Positions 33,212 through 45,200 are shown, counted from the first letter of the stretch. The stretch: 64,000 nucleotides of DNA from Mesostigma viride (GCA_009746045.1 RPFO01000027.1:475001-539000), one strand, 5' to 3'. The notes: generated by a model not told the origin, from the letters alone. Numbers and translations: made by a program.

Positions 33212-35334
33212 TCTTCCCCCTCTACCTCATCCTCCTCGTCGCCATGCCCATAGCCGGCGACCGCCTTGCCATCCATAACCCCCGAGGCGCCATTACCCGA
33301 GTCCTGTTGCTGTGAGAACAACTCATTCAACTCGCGGTTCACCCGCTGGAACGAAGGACCCGTAGCGCGGGGCGTCTGGTGCTGCGTGGGACGCTGCCGG
33401 GCGTCCTGCAACTTGGCTGCGCGCTCGCCCGCGTTGCGAGGCCGGTCTGGGCGCCGTGCTTGTTCCGGGCGCTTACCGAAGGCAGGCCCGGAGAAACGGG
33501 GTGACGTCTGCTCGTCGCCACGATCGCGATCCCGTGGTGGTCGCGTGCAGTCCTTCTTGAGATGACCGACCTCGCCGCACCGGAAGCATCGCGCCTTGGA
33601 CGCATCGATTGCATTGACCTGGGGCGCTTCATAGTCGCCGTCCTCCTGCTCGTGGTCGATAATGTCCTCAGAGGACCCATCTTGGTCCACCGTAGTGAAG
33701 TGGACGCGACGCGGTGCAGCACCAGCATGCCGATAGGTGACCGCTGCGCGGCGGCGTGCGAGCACATCTGACACCTTTAGAAGGTACTGCTGGATCTCGA
33801 TCACATCCCACTGCTCCCACGGTATCTCAGCAAAGCGCTTTAGCACCTCATCTAGGAGCTCCGGACTCAGCGCCTCAATGAACCGCGACCTATATTCGGT
33901 CCAGGTCAAGTCCTCAAGGCGAGCCGAGAATGCTTCAAACTCTGTCAGAAACTCGCGGAACGGTGTGGTGCCTTGGCGTAGCTTGGCAAAAGCCAGACGC
34001 TCGTGGAGCTTCCAGTCAGGGGGCACCAGCTTGCGCTCAATGCGCTCTAGTAGCTCCTCTACTGTGCGAGGGTACAAGCGCGACGCGACACTCTCACAGT
34101 TGAGTATGCCGACCACTGAGGGATCCATGCAGTTTGTGACGACGTAGGAGATAAGAACCTCGGTAGCTAGCTCCCACCCATTGTGGTTGCACCACGCCCA
34201 GTAGATCTGTACCCACATACGCGTCCATTCGTCGATCTCGCGAGGGTTCATAGTCGCGCGCAGCTTGGGCACTGGTTTAAAGTCAGGCATGGGCGGCGCC
34301 TTAAACGCGTCGGCCCGAGGTCCGCCCACTGCGCGATACGGCGGAACATTGAAGATCGACAACGAGTCATCTGCCGATGCAGGCGCTGACCTAGTCGCGC
34401 TGCGTTGTAGCCAGACAGACGAGGGATGCGCGTAGCCAGGATCACTGGGTGCCATGCGACTCAAGTTGAGGTTATTGCCATGCGACACGCTCGGCCGCGC
34501 AGGTCCGGCTGCTGGGACATTGCGCGCCGGATGGGACGACGCGGGCCCAGCCTCATCGTATACCGGCGGTGGAACTCTAGCCTCGTCCTGGGTCCACAGC
34601 GATGTCGCATTGGACTGCAGGTCACTGCCAAAAGAAACCCGTCGACCGCTCGCCCAGGGATGTTGTAATCGTTGGGCACGTTGCGCGTGATAATAGGCCG
34701 CGTTCTGACTAAGCGGACCAAACATCTGCGACCCGGTCGGCTGGCTTAGCGGCTGCTGCTGCTGCTGCAACGGCGGAAGCTGCTGCGGCTGCTGCCACTG
34801 TTGCTGCGGCGGCGGCGGTGGCTGCTGCTGCTGTACTGGCTGCTGCTGCCACTGTTGCTCCTGCGGCGGCGGTGGCTGCTGCTGCTGTACTGGATGCTGC
34901 TGCCACTGCTGCGACAACGGCTGTTGCTGTTCCGAATGCTGCTGTGGGGACTGCACTGGGTGCTGCTGCGGCTGCACTGGCGGGTGTTGTTGCGGCTGCA
35001 CTGCCAGGTGCTGGGCTGCACTCGTGTGATTCGATCTGGGCCGGGCCTCATCACCTGCCCGTTCCATCAGCTGGTTATACTCAGCCTGCATTCGCTGCGG
35101 CTGGTATTCCTCCCTATTATCCATCCTATCCGCTCCTCGTGGCCTTCGCGGCTCACGGGAGGTACTAGCCAGCTCACCTGGGTGACCTACAGGACTGCCT
35201 TGCTGGTAGGACGAGCCCTGTTGTGATACCTCCTGTACTTGGTACTCTGGGCTGCCCTGCCTATCCAAGTCTGCACCTCCCTCCTCGGAATGACTCCTAG
35301 TCGTGCCGCGTACCTTCTTTTTACCCCGCGGCAT
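33157..35334 (-). CDS. Ty3 gag
   Basis: 725 codons from the ATG at 35334 (MPRGKKKVRG); upstream in-frame codons lack an ATG. The N-terminal third is polar. A glutamine/proline-rich tract with repeated QQQWQQQPVQQQQPPPP units (about 34740-34990) follows. The retrotransposon gag domain (EIDEWTRMWVQIYWAW... and LRQGTTPFREFLTEFEAF) precedes one zinc knuckle, CFRCGEVGHLKKDC (about 33560-33600), and a basic tail. Gag forms the particle and the knuckle binds genomic RNA. The Q-rich tract is an in-frame expansion unusual for the domain. Confidence 0.92.
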   Translation of the reverse strand: MPRGKKKVRGTTRSHSEEGGADLDRQGSPEYQVQEVSQQGSSYQQGSPVGHPGELASTSREPRRPRGADRMDNREEYQPQRMQAEYNQLMERAGDEARPRSNHTSAAQHLAVQPQQHPPVQPQQHPVQSPQQHSEQQQPLSQQWQQHPVQQQQPPPPQEQQWQQQPVQQQQPPPPPQQQWQQPQQLPPLQQQQQPLSQPTGSQMFGPLSQNAAYYHAQRAQRLQHPWASGRRVSFGSDLQSNATSLWTQDEARVPPPVYDEAGPASSHPARNVPAAGPARPSVSHGNNLNLSRMAPSDPGYAHPSSVWLQRSATRSAPASADDSLSIFNVPPYRAVGGPRADAFKAPPMPDFKPVPKLRATMNPREIDEWTRMWVQIYWAWCNHNGWELATEVLISYVVTNCMDPSVVGILNCESVASRLYPRTVEELLERIERKLVPPDWKLHERLAFAKLRQGTTPFREFLTEFEAFSARLEDLTWTEYRSRFIEALSPELLDEVLKRFAEIPWEQWDVIEIQQYLLKVSDVLARRRAAVTYRHAGAAPRRVHFTTVDQDGSSEDIIDHEQEDGDYEAPQVNAIDASKARCFRCGEVGHLKKDCTRPPRDRDRGDEQTSPRFSGPAFGKRPEQARRPDRPRNAGERAAKLQDARQRPTQHQTPRATGPSFQRVNRELNELFSQQQDSGNGASGVMDGKAVAGYGHGDEEDEVEGEEWTGRSNEAVSRPSVPRA

Positions 35335-35493
35335 GTTTACCAGTACCACATCCACAAGAGAAGGAAGGAAGGAGAGAGGAAGAAGGAGGAAAATGCCATG
35401 CACATGCCCACAAGCAATCAACCAAGCGACTGCCCTACGTTATTCTGCTAATGTAGCTATTATATAGTAAGCTATAATTAGTACTCTACTCCT

Positions 35494-35919
35494 CTAGAAA
35501 CTAGGTGGCTGCCTAGGTGGGGTGCTGACAGTGAGTTGGCTGAACGTGACTGTGACAGCCTGTGTGTCCCCCGTCCTGCTCTCTACTGTTGCACTATTGG
35601 GTGCACAGCTACGGCCCCTAGGCATTGGGCGAGTCCTAATCTCCTGAGGTGGTGCCTCTACGTGCAAGCCTACTGGACGTGTCATGTATTCCTGGATAAA
35701 CCTATCTGCTTCCCATGCTGTCTTGAATCCCTTAAAGATAGCCCTATGCCTATCCACTATATAGTTCTTGCAGTCTACCCAGCTATAGAAAATACCTACT
35801 TTCCCTGTGCCTCCATCATGTGCCACAGCATAGTAAAGTTGCCTAGATACATCACTATCCCAACCCCCAAGTCCATTATTATATCTATTATTATTTCTAT
35901 TATTACTATTAGCCATCAC
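35494..35919 (-). CDS. Leader ORF0 with RNase H1 hybrid-binding-like domain
   Basis: 141 codons between the 5' LTR and gag. After an asparagine-rich start, residues about 28-80 read YYAVAHDGGTGKVGIFYSW, DCKNYIVDRHRA, FKGFKTAWEADRFIQEYM. This follows the pattern of the RNase H1 N-terminal RNA/DNA hybrid-binding domain, also called the viroplasmin-type domain: Y-A-V, G-I-F/Y, W-x-D/E-C, F-K-x-F, E-A, F-I. The tail is proline- and threonine-rich. The ORF is intact with its own ATG. Binding RNA/DNA hybrids near the priming site during reverse transcription is a plausible role (inference). I do not know of this as a standard Ty3 gene. Confidence 0.75.
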   Translation of the reverse strand: MMANSNNRNNNRYNNGLGGWDSDVSRQLYYAVAHDGGTGKVGIFYSWVDCKNYIVDRHRAIFKGFKTAWEADRFIQEYMTRPVGLHVEAPPQEIRTRPMPRGRSCAPNSATVESRTGDTQAVTVTFSQLTVSTPPRQPPSF

Positions 35920-36611
35920 ACACGTTGTCTATTGCCAGCAGACAGAGATAGAAAAGAGAAAGGAACCTTTTTACCTCTAGTGTGTGACCTGTCACAGGGG
36001 TGGGATGCCAACTGGCTCTAATCTAATCACTATCACAGAAATCAGGAGCTTCGCGCCCCTAATTCCATACAAGAGGGTAGCCTCCGTGATAACTGCCCGC
36101 CTTTTCGCAAGGACGAAGCCACGGAAACCACCCTACCAGCGCCCACAGCTTTCGCAGCCAGGACGCTAGTCACAATACGTCACAGAAACGACAAATTCAC
36201 AAACAAAACAACAAGGATGGGCGCACATCCTACGCGTTGCAGGTAAGAGAGTCGGAGCAAAGCGGTTGGCTGCAAGCTACTACCACATACTGCATGACAA
36301 AACGTACCTTGGCGTTGCGCAGCCGACTTTCCTCCCTAGCTTGTGGCGCCGATTCCTTGTAGTGGTGCAGAGCCGAGCTCCCCGTCGGTGCCCAGTCGAC
36401 GGGTGATGCTTCTAAGCCCTACACTTGACCGCCCTTTCAGCTAGACGATGCCGCCTTTCACCACAGCCAGCTGCCCAGGCTGGCGGGTCGAACTCGGCTT
36501 TCTATCTCACTAAATATTGGGCCGGTCCAGCGCAGGCCCTGCGCTATTAAGAATGCACCTAGCGGCTTAAACACAAGGGCTCTTCGCGAGCACCTGTGGA
36601 AAACCTCTAGA
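35920..36611 (-). other. Ty3 5' leader, non-coding
   Basis: About 700 nt between PBS and ORF0 with no convincing ORF; it probably carries packaging signals. Confidence 0.5.
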
Positions 36612-36627
36612 ACTACCTCCGATCCAG
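36612..36627 (-). promoter_or_regulatory. Probable primer-binding site
   Basis: On the minus strand the bases next to the 5' LTR are CTGGATCGGAGGTAG. They resemble the TGGTATCGGAGG site at 842 with one base missing, so a tRNA-iMet-type site is likely. Confidence 0.6.
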
Positions 36628-37297
36628 TGTTACGTCCCGTGCCGGACGGTGCGAAAGATCTAATCTAGTATAAGGTGCAGTTTAATAAGCCGGCATAGCC
36701 GCGCATCCGCGTACCGCGATAGCAAGCAAAGATCGCAGTAAATTGACTAACTGAGCCGCGGTTTATCCTCAGCTAGGCCTTATAGCATGATTAATTAATC
36801 TAGCTATATAACACGGCATGTCATGAGGCAAATGACATCCGGATTAGTGCCCCTTGGTCTGAGAGAGTCGTCAACACTCGTTTCATTAATCATCAAACCA
36901 AAGAGAGAGAGTCCATCGTCCACAGACCAATTTCACCTAGCTGCGCTACCAAGCTGGCAAGTTGGTGTGCAGGCGCGCCGACATGCGCGCCGATCTTCCA
37001 GATACTGCCGTCAAGCCCCAATAGGTTCTGTATGACGTCTAGGGCCGGCCCGGCCCCTAGAAGATCTCGTACTTCTGGCTAGGCCCAAAATAACTGGTCC
37101 GGAACACACCAAGTACCAAATAAACACACAAAGTCCCGAACTTAGGACAAATTCCCAAATAAGTCCCGAATTGAGTCCTATAGTCCGGCGGACTATGAAA
37201 GCGAGCTATCGAAAGTCCCAAACGAATAACAAATGACTTTCGACTTATTTATTGAAGGCATTGTTACGCCCATACAAAGGTAGACTGGGCCGTAACA
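36628..37297 (-). repeat. 5' LTR of the Ty3 chromovirus
   Basis: About 670 bp, TGTTACG...CGTAACA, followed by the CCCAG duplication at 37298-37302. Confidence 0.95.
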
Positions 37298-37302
37298 CCC
37301 AG

Positions 37303-39720
37303 CTGATCTGCAAGTCCCCCGCTCCCATGCCACTAGTCTGCGAGGCCTTCTCTCACGTATCATTCGGCACCGTGTCAATGGGAATGCAGATGCACTGCGT
37401 CCGCGCCGTTTACTGATCTCACCTTTCATTCATGCTGCGATGGATGAGCTGTGTTTGCCACACATTCTGCATTTGCCGCAAGTGCAGGCTGCGATGCCGC
37501 TCGTGGTGCGCAGCACTTTCGGCACTCCCATTGCCGCCTGGCATTACTCTCCCACCTTGGGACAAATGGTTTTCAGCAACGGGAAGGTCAGCCGCGATAC
37601 AACCCCCACCGAGCTGGCCACCATCTTGGCAGGGCCCTGCCCCTGCCAACAACAACGCTCTTTCAAGTACCTTGATCCCACCTCACAGCACGTCATGACC
37701 GCTGACCTCAGCATCCTGCCGAGCCACACGCTTGTAGACCTTTTTGCCAAAGGCACCATTAGTTTCGGCCGTGGGTCCAGCGCACGTGTGCCAAAGAGGT
37801 GAATGCACTGCTCTCCACATCACTGCGCAAATTCTGCAATGCCATGTGCACGGACCTACAGCTTGCTCCCCTTGCCATGGAACCGTGGTTTCGCGCCGTC
37901 ATTCACGAATGCAATGCACGTCTCACCAGGCTTGATTACCGTCTCCAGCAGGTCCACCGCACCACCTGGCTCAACACCACAGATAAAGCACTTCTTGACC
38001 ACTTCAAGCAGGACTTTATCATCACGTGTGTTGACAAGAGTGCCAACAACTTTGCTTTTATATGCAAGAAGCACTACCTTGCTACTTTGCAACACGAGTT
38101 GGCGTCCAGCGGCCCTACCTATGTTCAGCGTGCACAGTCCACCGCCAGTATCACTGCTGCTCATCGGGCTTTTCTGCACAGCCAAACCATTGTTGCTCGG
38201 GCATTCCTTAAGCGGCAGCGACGCGCCACCACCACTACGTTCCCATATCTGTATCTCACTCTTAAGCTGCACAAAACTCCTGTTGCTTTGCGCACCATTG
38301 CTGCGTCGCATTCAGCCCCACTGATGCCTCTCTCGAAACTCATCTGCCATGCTTTGAATGCGCTCTTCTCCCCGAAGCCAATGCATTATGGGTGGAGGTG
38401 CTGTCGAATGCCGGGTATGAATGCGCTGGTAGTTGGATCGTCATAGACTCAGCCCGAGTACGCCTACTACGCCTTGCCGCCCTTAGCCGTTCTAAGACAG
38501 CAGCAGAGAAACGTATACCTATGCCCATAGCCACCTATGATTTTACCACTCTATATACCACACTAGATTTGCACGATTTGAAAGCTCGTTTAGATAGCCT
38601 CCTTACTCGTCTGTATGCACGTAGGCCTCACGGGCGCAACCACCTGCACGTGCGTGTTTCTCAGACCAAGCCCACGGCAACGTGGCTCTCAGGGATCGCG
38701 GCAGGTGCTATCGTGCGGGATGGTTATCATTATATTATCACGAAGGCTGACCTTGTTCATTGGATCTCTTATCTTGTTGATAACACCTTCATCTGTTTTG
38801 CGGGCAACGTATACCAACAAGCTATCGGCATCCCTATGGGCACTAACTGTGCCGGGCTCCTTGCAAACCTCTATCTATACACTTATGAGCTTGCATTCAT
38901 GGAGAATCTCATTGCCTCAAACGATGATGTTCTCATCAGGCGTTTTATCCATACATGTCGATACATTGATGATGTCATCGCTTTCGACAACCCTGATTTC
39001 GCAACCCATTTGTATATCACCGCTGGTCTGCCTGGCATCTACCCGCAAGCGCCCCTCACATTAAAGCTCACGTCGGAGGATACTCATTGCAATTACCTCG
39101 ATCTTAACATTACCCATAACAAGAAGGGCTGGCGTACGGCTGTCTATGATAAGCGCAAGGATCCTAAATACCAGCAAATTCCTTTTATTCGTTACCCCGA
39201 TATTCACAGTCTCCTTTCCCACACAGCAAAATATGGTGTTGTTCTTTCTCAGTTACATACATCGTTTTTCCCGTCTTTGTTCTTATCGTGTTGATTTCAT
39301 CACGACTCTTGTTTAACTCTTGCAGTGTTTATTGGTCAAAGACTATGACCGAGCCATTATGCTCCGTCAAGTCCGATGTTTTTTGCAACGTCACCCACAT
39401 CTGTTCGGTGCTGCCCCTTGGCACAAGCTCTACAAACAGGTCGTGGACCGGCTGGATCGCATAGTATCTCCGCACATCTGAACCCTGTGATGCCAGATCT
39501 CCTTTGCGGCCGTTCCGAGCTTGGCACTGAATTCGTTGTCCACATCGTCGCGTCGCTGCCGCAACACGATGTTTTCTGGCATCCGCGGGCTTTTGCTTCC
39601 CGCCGCACATTTGAAAGTGCTGTCCTCCGGCTTTTTGCCTTTGCACCGTGTGCAGTTCTTGGACGTTTGGAATCATGGCATGGCTAACGTGATGACTGAC
39701 TAGCTAGACGGCCTTTTCAG
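37303..39720 (+). pseudogene. Penelope-like element reverse transcriptase, frameshifted
   Basis: Three consecutive frames make up one RT. 37440-37802 has a CxC N-terminal region (GPCPCQQQRSFKYLD, HVMTADLSILP, LVDLFAKG). 37799-38446 has the linker (FIITCVDKSANNFAFICKKH, LTLKLHKTPVALRTIA). 38392-39294 has the palm (TYDFTTLYTTLDLHD, AIGIPMGTNCAGLLANLYLY, FIHTCRYIDDVIAFDN, NYLDLNI). These are Penelope-like motifs with a YIDD box. Homology continues in another frame past 39294 (LLVKDYDRAIML) and ends about 39480. No GIY-YIG nuclease was seen, so it is an EN-lacking type or has lost it. The two frame changes are both -1. Confidence 0.8.
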
Positions 39721-40674
39721 TGGTTTTCCATTTGCGGGTATTTCCTCGTAAATGGTGGGAGAGCGATCGCAGCAATGGTGCTCACCACGAGACACTCCCG
39801 GCCAGTTAGGCTCGAAACACACGCCCTGATAAAGCATGCTGTTTCCGGCCCCACCGTCTAGGTCATCTAGTCGCTCCACACGTAAGCCAGCCATAATTTC
39901 AATGCACAAGGATACCCATTTCCATCACCATTCATCTTCATCATCCTGAACGACTCGAAAACGCGGAAAAGATAACGGCAGGCTCGAGCTACCATGGTCC
40001 GGATTCTCCCGATTTCTGGCCTGCGCTGGTTGTCTCTTTGATACCGGGTCGGAGTTTGTTTACGCATATCCTTATATATATACATTAATACGCATTCATT
40101 GATCGAGAATGATAGATTATGTACGGAGCTAGATCAGCATATTACAACATATATATAAGGCAAGCCCCCAAAGGCATACTACCTCCGGGTCTGCATTAAA
40201 ATATCTACATGTACATATTGGACGGTACATTGCATGAGGCATGACTGCCGCGCGGTAATGTACATGTAGGGAGTTTTAAAAAGCCCTTTCATGGCATCAT
40301 ACCTAGAGGTGTGTAGCAAAGACCTATATGGAAAGAAATCTGAGTTTGGAGTCTGAAATTAGAGACACCACAAAAAGACACCAAGGGGGGGGGGGGGGGT
40401 CACCTGGCCCTTGGCTAATGAAAGCATACATGGCCGCGCTATTAATTTAGTGCAATGAAAAACAGGGTCCACATGTGGGATTCGACATCACATCCATGCT
40501 GGTGGAATACTTATTGGGTATGCGCCCACCGATTTCCTGGGTTTCAATCACAATGAAGCGTTTTGGCACATAAAACTGCCATGGTGTACAGTACATCATG
40601 GGTATTTACTATTTTTCAGGGACATTTTTCCATGGTTTTTTATTTGCACTCCAAGTCACATGGAGACTTATTAT
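39721..40674. other. Spacer, no gene recognised
   Basis: Contains a 32-bp exact copy (40011-40042) of 17890-17921 in LINE A, AT-rich TATATATA tracts near 40070-40160, a GAGAATGATAGATTA block shared with LINE C (about 40106; compare 49123), and a poly-G run of about 15 at 40385. Confidence 0.5.
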
Positions 40675-41320
40675 ATTTAGATGAACGCGGATCAGTGAGT
40701 TTCTGGTCTTCCCAAGATGTGATGAATGGAGCCATGGTTTCAACCAGCGGCTTTTAACCTTTACCACTGTTGCCTCACTACCCTGTGGTCACTAGCCTGA
40801 GGCGGCAGTAACCACGGACGGTGTTGGGAAAAGACGCTTGGCCACTGCTGTGTCCGAGCCTTTCTAGGTCTCACCATTGCTGCCAGGCCTTGCACGCCTT
40901 GGCAGGTCCGCCACTGTCAGTTTCCTTGGTTGCATCAATCCAGGACGTCTGTCCTTCCATGAATGACAGTAACGCTCTGGATTTATCCGTCATGACAAGT
41001 ACCCGTCCATCCCAGGCCTGCAGGACTGCCAGTCCTGAAGTCCTGTGACATTCTTGGTACCATCAACCAATATTGACCACAGTACCTCCTAGTGACAGTC
41101 GGTCCTGTGACACGTAACGTGTGATGGTTCACCCAACACTGCCACGTGCCCTGTCCCTCACGTGTCCTTAGTCCTGGTACTGCTGTAGCGTCCGGCGGCA
41201 TTACTTCGGGACTTGATAACTCTCAAGTTCCTTGTCCAAATGAGGCGTTTAGCACGGCGTTGGAAAGGCCACTTCAAGTATGATATGCTTAGCATATTGC
41301 ATCACCAATATGCTAACTCC
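40675..41320 (-). repeat. 3' LTR of copia2
   Basis: Plus-strand reading ATTTAGATGAACGC...ATATGCTAACT; direct partner of 48203-48846. Confidence 0.93.
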
Positions 41321-41621
41321 AACCCTTTCTTGTTTTGGAGCTGCAAGCTTCACACCATGACCAACCCATTCCTTGCTGCCTTGTGAAATGGACACCTGGT
41401 TACCCTGGACTTATAATAAGCCTCATGAGCACCCCTTTTGCCACCTTAATGGTATCCTCTTAGGGATCTATGGTTCAACCCTGCCATCTGATCATTAACT
41501 TGACCTGCAGGTCATCCCCAACCCTTTCTTTTGCAACTGTACCTTGGCTTGGGCTTAAAGGAGGATATTGAATATTCCTTAGGCAACATATCCTGGATAT
41601 CTGAATGAGAGGCCCTGACTA

Positions 41622-41648
41622 CAGGAAACGTATTACAGTGAGTTCCTG
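41622..41648 (-). promoter_or_regulatory. Hairpin presenting the complement of the copia2 primer site
   Basis: Arms CAGGAA (41622-41627) and TTCCTG (41643-41648) enclose a 15-nt loop. In element sense the loop contains ACTGTAATACG (41629-41639), the exact reverse complement of the 11 bases directly after the 5' LTR (48192-48202). The adjoining sequence GGGAAGACCAGGAACTCACT also resembles the 3' end of the LTR itself. Confidence 0.7.
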
Positions 41649-42280
41649 GTCTTCCCAGTTATCACTGGCGCCCGTTTCATGGCGCCCGCCCCGAGCGTTC
41701 CAGGCATCATCCATCCAAATGTTCACCAATGGAAACCACTTCAACACCACTGTGCCACTGCTTGATGGGGAGCCCATGTCATCACTGGGTGTTAAAGCCC
41801 AGGAGTCATACATACCAGGCTGTGGCTCAACTAGGGAATCGAACCCTACCCCAGAACCCCAGGTTAAACTTAACCTGGTCACATGACAGACAACAAGAGA
41901 GATTGGCATACAACATGATTATGTTTTATTATAGAATATCCACCAAAACCAATGTTGAGTGTTCCCAGTGGACCAGCCTGCACCAGCAAGGCCCAACTGT
42001 CAGGTTACAACACCATAATATCCAAGGTTGTCACTTATTCACAGCTAAAGAAAACTAAACAAGAGAGATATATACAAACAACCTGGAAGAACTCTCAACA
42101 TGGCCTGCCCTGTCATGGCCTAACTGCCCGAGGCCAAAGGCATCCCACTGTGCTAATCCTTTACAGGAAGAGCTTGCTCCTGTTGAGCCTTCTACCTGCT
42201 TGGTGACAGGTAGGCTACCTGTTGCCCTCCCCCCTGGGGACAACAGCACTGGTCAGCCACCAACTGGCAAAGGCTGGACT
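41649..42280 (-). other. copia2 3' non-coding region
   Basis: Between the pol stop and the hairpin; no ORF of note. The polypurine-like sequence at the 3' LTR edge (AAAGGGTTGG on the minus strand, about 41321-41330) has a near copy at about 41519-41532. Confidence 0.5.
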
Positions 42281-45200
42281 TCAAGTCCCACCAGAAAAGG
42301 GGTACATGAGCCCTTTGAGCACAGGGTATTGTAGCTCAGCCTTGCTCTCCAGCTTGGTGAGGGCGTCTGCTGGGTTGTCAACACCAGGCACATGTTCAAG
42401 ATGAGCAAGGTAAGACATCTCCTTCAGCAACAAATAATCCAGATCCCTGCTCCTGGCGAGCTGTCTGTGCACAAACTGCACCATGCCCATGCTGTCTGTC
42501 TTGACCAGTGTGTGCAGCTGCAAGCTACAGGAAGCTACCTGACAGAGCTGGTAGAATAACTCCCTGAGGTAAAGAGCAGTGTGTAGCCCCTCACATATTG
42601 CCCTGCACTCAGCAATGTCACTGCTGGGCGTCACCCTGTTCTGTAACCTACTGTACCAGCTGACCAGAGAAGTGTGCTCCTGTTGTAGTGTAATGAGTGC
42701 TGCTGCCCTACCCCTGACATCCGTCACCTTCCTGCTGTCCATGGAACTGTCCACAAAAAGCACCATGTTGAGTGGTTTGTACAAGTCCACAGCTGCCAGT
42801 ATGAGTGGAGGTGAGCTCCTGACAGACTCAACCACCTGCTCTGCCCCTACCTCAACCAGCTGAGCATCTGTGAGCCTACTCAGCACCAACAAATCTGGGG
42901 CACAAATGCTAGCTAGCCAAGCCAACATTCCCCTGATTGTGGCACACCTGGCCTGGGTAATGGGCTGCTGGAGGGCATCAATGATCTGCTGAGGATAGTT
43001 GTTGCCACCCTCCATCTTGATAAACCAAGTACCTGCCCTCTTGATCAGCGTGGCCTGCATTCCACAAAACACCATGGGCTCATCCTGCTTCATGTGCTGG
43101 ACCTTTCCTAACTCAAACCTCTTCTGGATCTTGGACAGTACTGAATCCACCCACTCAGGAGGCCCTAGAAGGTGCAGGTCATCTCCATGCAGAGATGCAA
43201 ACACAGGCAACCCTTCATGAGTACTCTGGAACAAGCAAGGATCAACTGGAGACACAGTAAAGCCACAGTGAGTTTTCAGAAACTTTTCCAGGCTCTTTCT
43301 CCAGATGATAGGGCTGGACCTGAGACCCTCCAAACCCTTGAGTATTCTGAGATATTTTGACTTGATCTCTGCTCTCCACACCTTGGGCACTGTTACAAAG
43401 AAGGGAGGGATATCACGCCACGTCTCCTTGGCCTGCTCCACATCACCCTTGAGAAAAGCCCTCTTGAAATCAATCAGCACAGAGCTGTACGCAATGCCCT
43501 TGACCAGGAAAGACAGATATATACACAGAACAATCCTCCAGGTATCATGCAGCATCCCAGGCGTATACAACTCCTCATCTGTCAGCTCCCCCGTGCCATG
43601 GTACTCAGTCACAACTGGCCTCACATGTGGCACCTGCACACCGTCTATCTCCTTCAGCTTGAGCACAAACAAGAGCCTTAGCAACTGATGCTCCCTGGGC
43701 AACTCATCCACAGGCTCAGCACAGTTAGACACTATCCAGTCATGCCCACTGGAGACAAACCCTAGAATCCATGCCTTAGCCATCTTGGGGCTTTGCATCA
43801 ACTCTACCAACTGGTGCCAGGAAATAGGACTGTGACCAGCAATCTGGTACTTGTGCACCCCCAAGTCCCGTGGATCTAGGGTGGTTGGGATGATCAACAA
43901 GTCCTCAGCAATGGGCTCCTTGCCTTCAGGCCCCACACTCTGCTGCCCCTTCACAGCCTTGACTGCCACAGCTAGACCCTTGGAGTAGTGATATCTCTGG
44001 AGGGGCAAACTGCCATGACCTTCTAGTGCAAGCTCATCTGCTGACAGAGTCACTCCTGGCATGCACAAGAAATTCTGGCCCAAAATGGCAGGCCCCTGGT
44101 ACCCTTCCACCACACAGAACGCAGTGGGGACACCCAGGATAGGCACAGTCACTTCCCCTAGGATCTTCATTGTTACAGTGCCCGTAAAGTCACTCACTGC
44201 CCTGCAGCCAGCCTTATTCACCTTCAGGCCCTGAGCATCCTCCACCCTGATGATAGACACCTCTGAGTTAGTATCCACTTCTAGGGTAGCAGCCCAGCAA
44301 GAACCCCATTCAGTCAACTTAGATACCTTGGGATCCTTGTGCTTGTTGAACATGAGCGACCGGACAATGTCTGCCATGAGTGGCCTCTTGGACCCTGGTG
44401 CAGGCCCAGCCCCCGTTGGCTCCACCACAGGTGATGCAGTTGCCTCCTGCACCTCATCATCATCAGAGGGATAGCCACCTCCCACGTCAGTGACAGGCAC
44501 ATCAACTACCTGGTCCTTAACCTGGCCCTCCAGCCAACACTGGGGTCCAGGCCCGTCTGCAGGCCAGATTGCATGTGGCTTGCGTTCCTTGACGTTGGCC
44601 CAGCTCAACCTGTAAACATGCCTGGGATTACTCTCCAAGGCCACAAGGCAGGAACGATTGGCATCTTCCACACAGGTCACCACCCCGTTCTGCCACTTGC
44701 CCCTCTTGCCCTGCATTGATGGCTCCTTCCACATTCTGACCTTCAGCCCCACCTGAGGCCTCAGCACATTCCAGCCCCTATCCTTGCGTCTCAACTGAGC
44801 AAACACCCTGTCTGCTTTCCTCAAGCAAGCCTGGACCACTTCCTGGGCTAGCATCCCAAACTGCAGTGCTACAGGATTGACAGCCACCCCGTCATAATAG
44901 TAGTTTATTCTGAGGTTCAACTGTTCTTCCACCTGCCTGGTCCACACTGCCCTCTCCAAAGCAGATGCTACCAGTGGCACCTTAGGTTCTGCCAGCACTA
45001 CGGTCTTGACCTCCCTGATGGATCTCTCCACAGCACCTTGCTGTCCATGGCTCTCCCTGGGCGTGACCAGCAGCTTGCATGGCAGTTGCTCCTGCTGTGA
45101 CAGTAGGCACTCAAACTGAATATCAGCCTGTACTGTCTTGTACACCCCAAAGCCTGGTAAGAGAGTCTGCAAGCCCAGCAGCAGGGTATTCCCCTTCATA

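Larger units (their letters stand above)
24144..37297 (-). mobile_element. Ty3 chromovirus with leader ORF, itself carrying an LTR insertion
   Basis: LTRs at 36628-37297 (5' for the minus strand) and 24144-24810 (3') begin TGTTACG and end CGTAACA (the 24810 base is G). They are flanked by CCCAG at 24139-24143 and 37298-37302. Order in element sense: 5' LTR, PBS, leader with ORF0 (hybrid-binding-domain-like), gag, protease (split by a 2146-bp LTR insert), RT-RNase H, integrase with chromodomain, a 3' accessory frame, purine tract, 3' LTR. Chromodomain integrases steer insertion to particular chromatin. The LTRs show four small indels but almost no substitutions. Confidence 0.95.
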
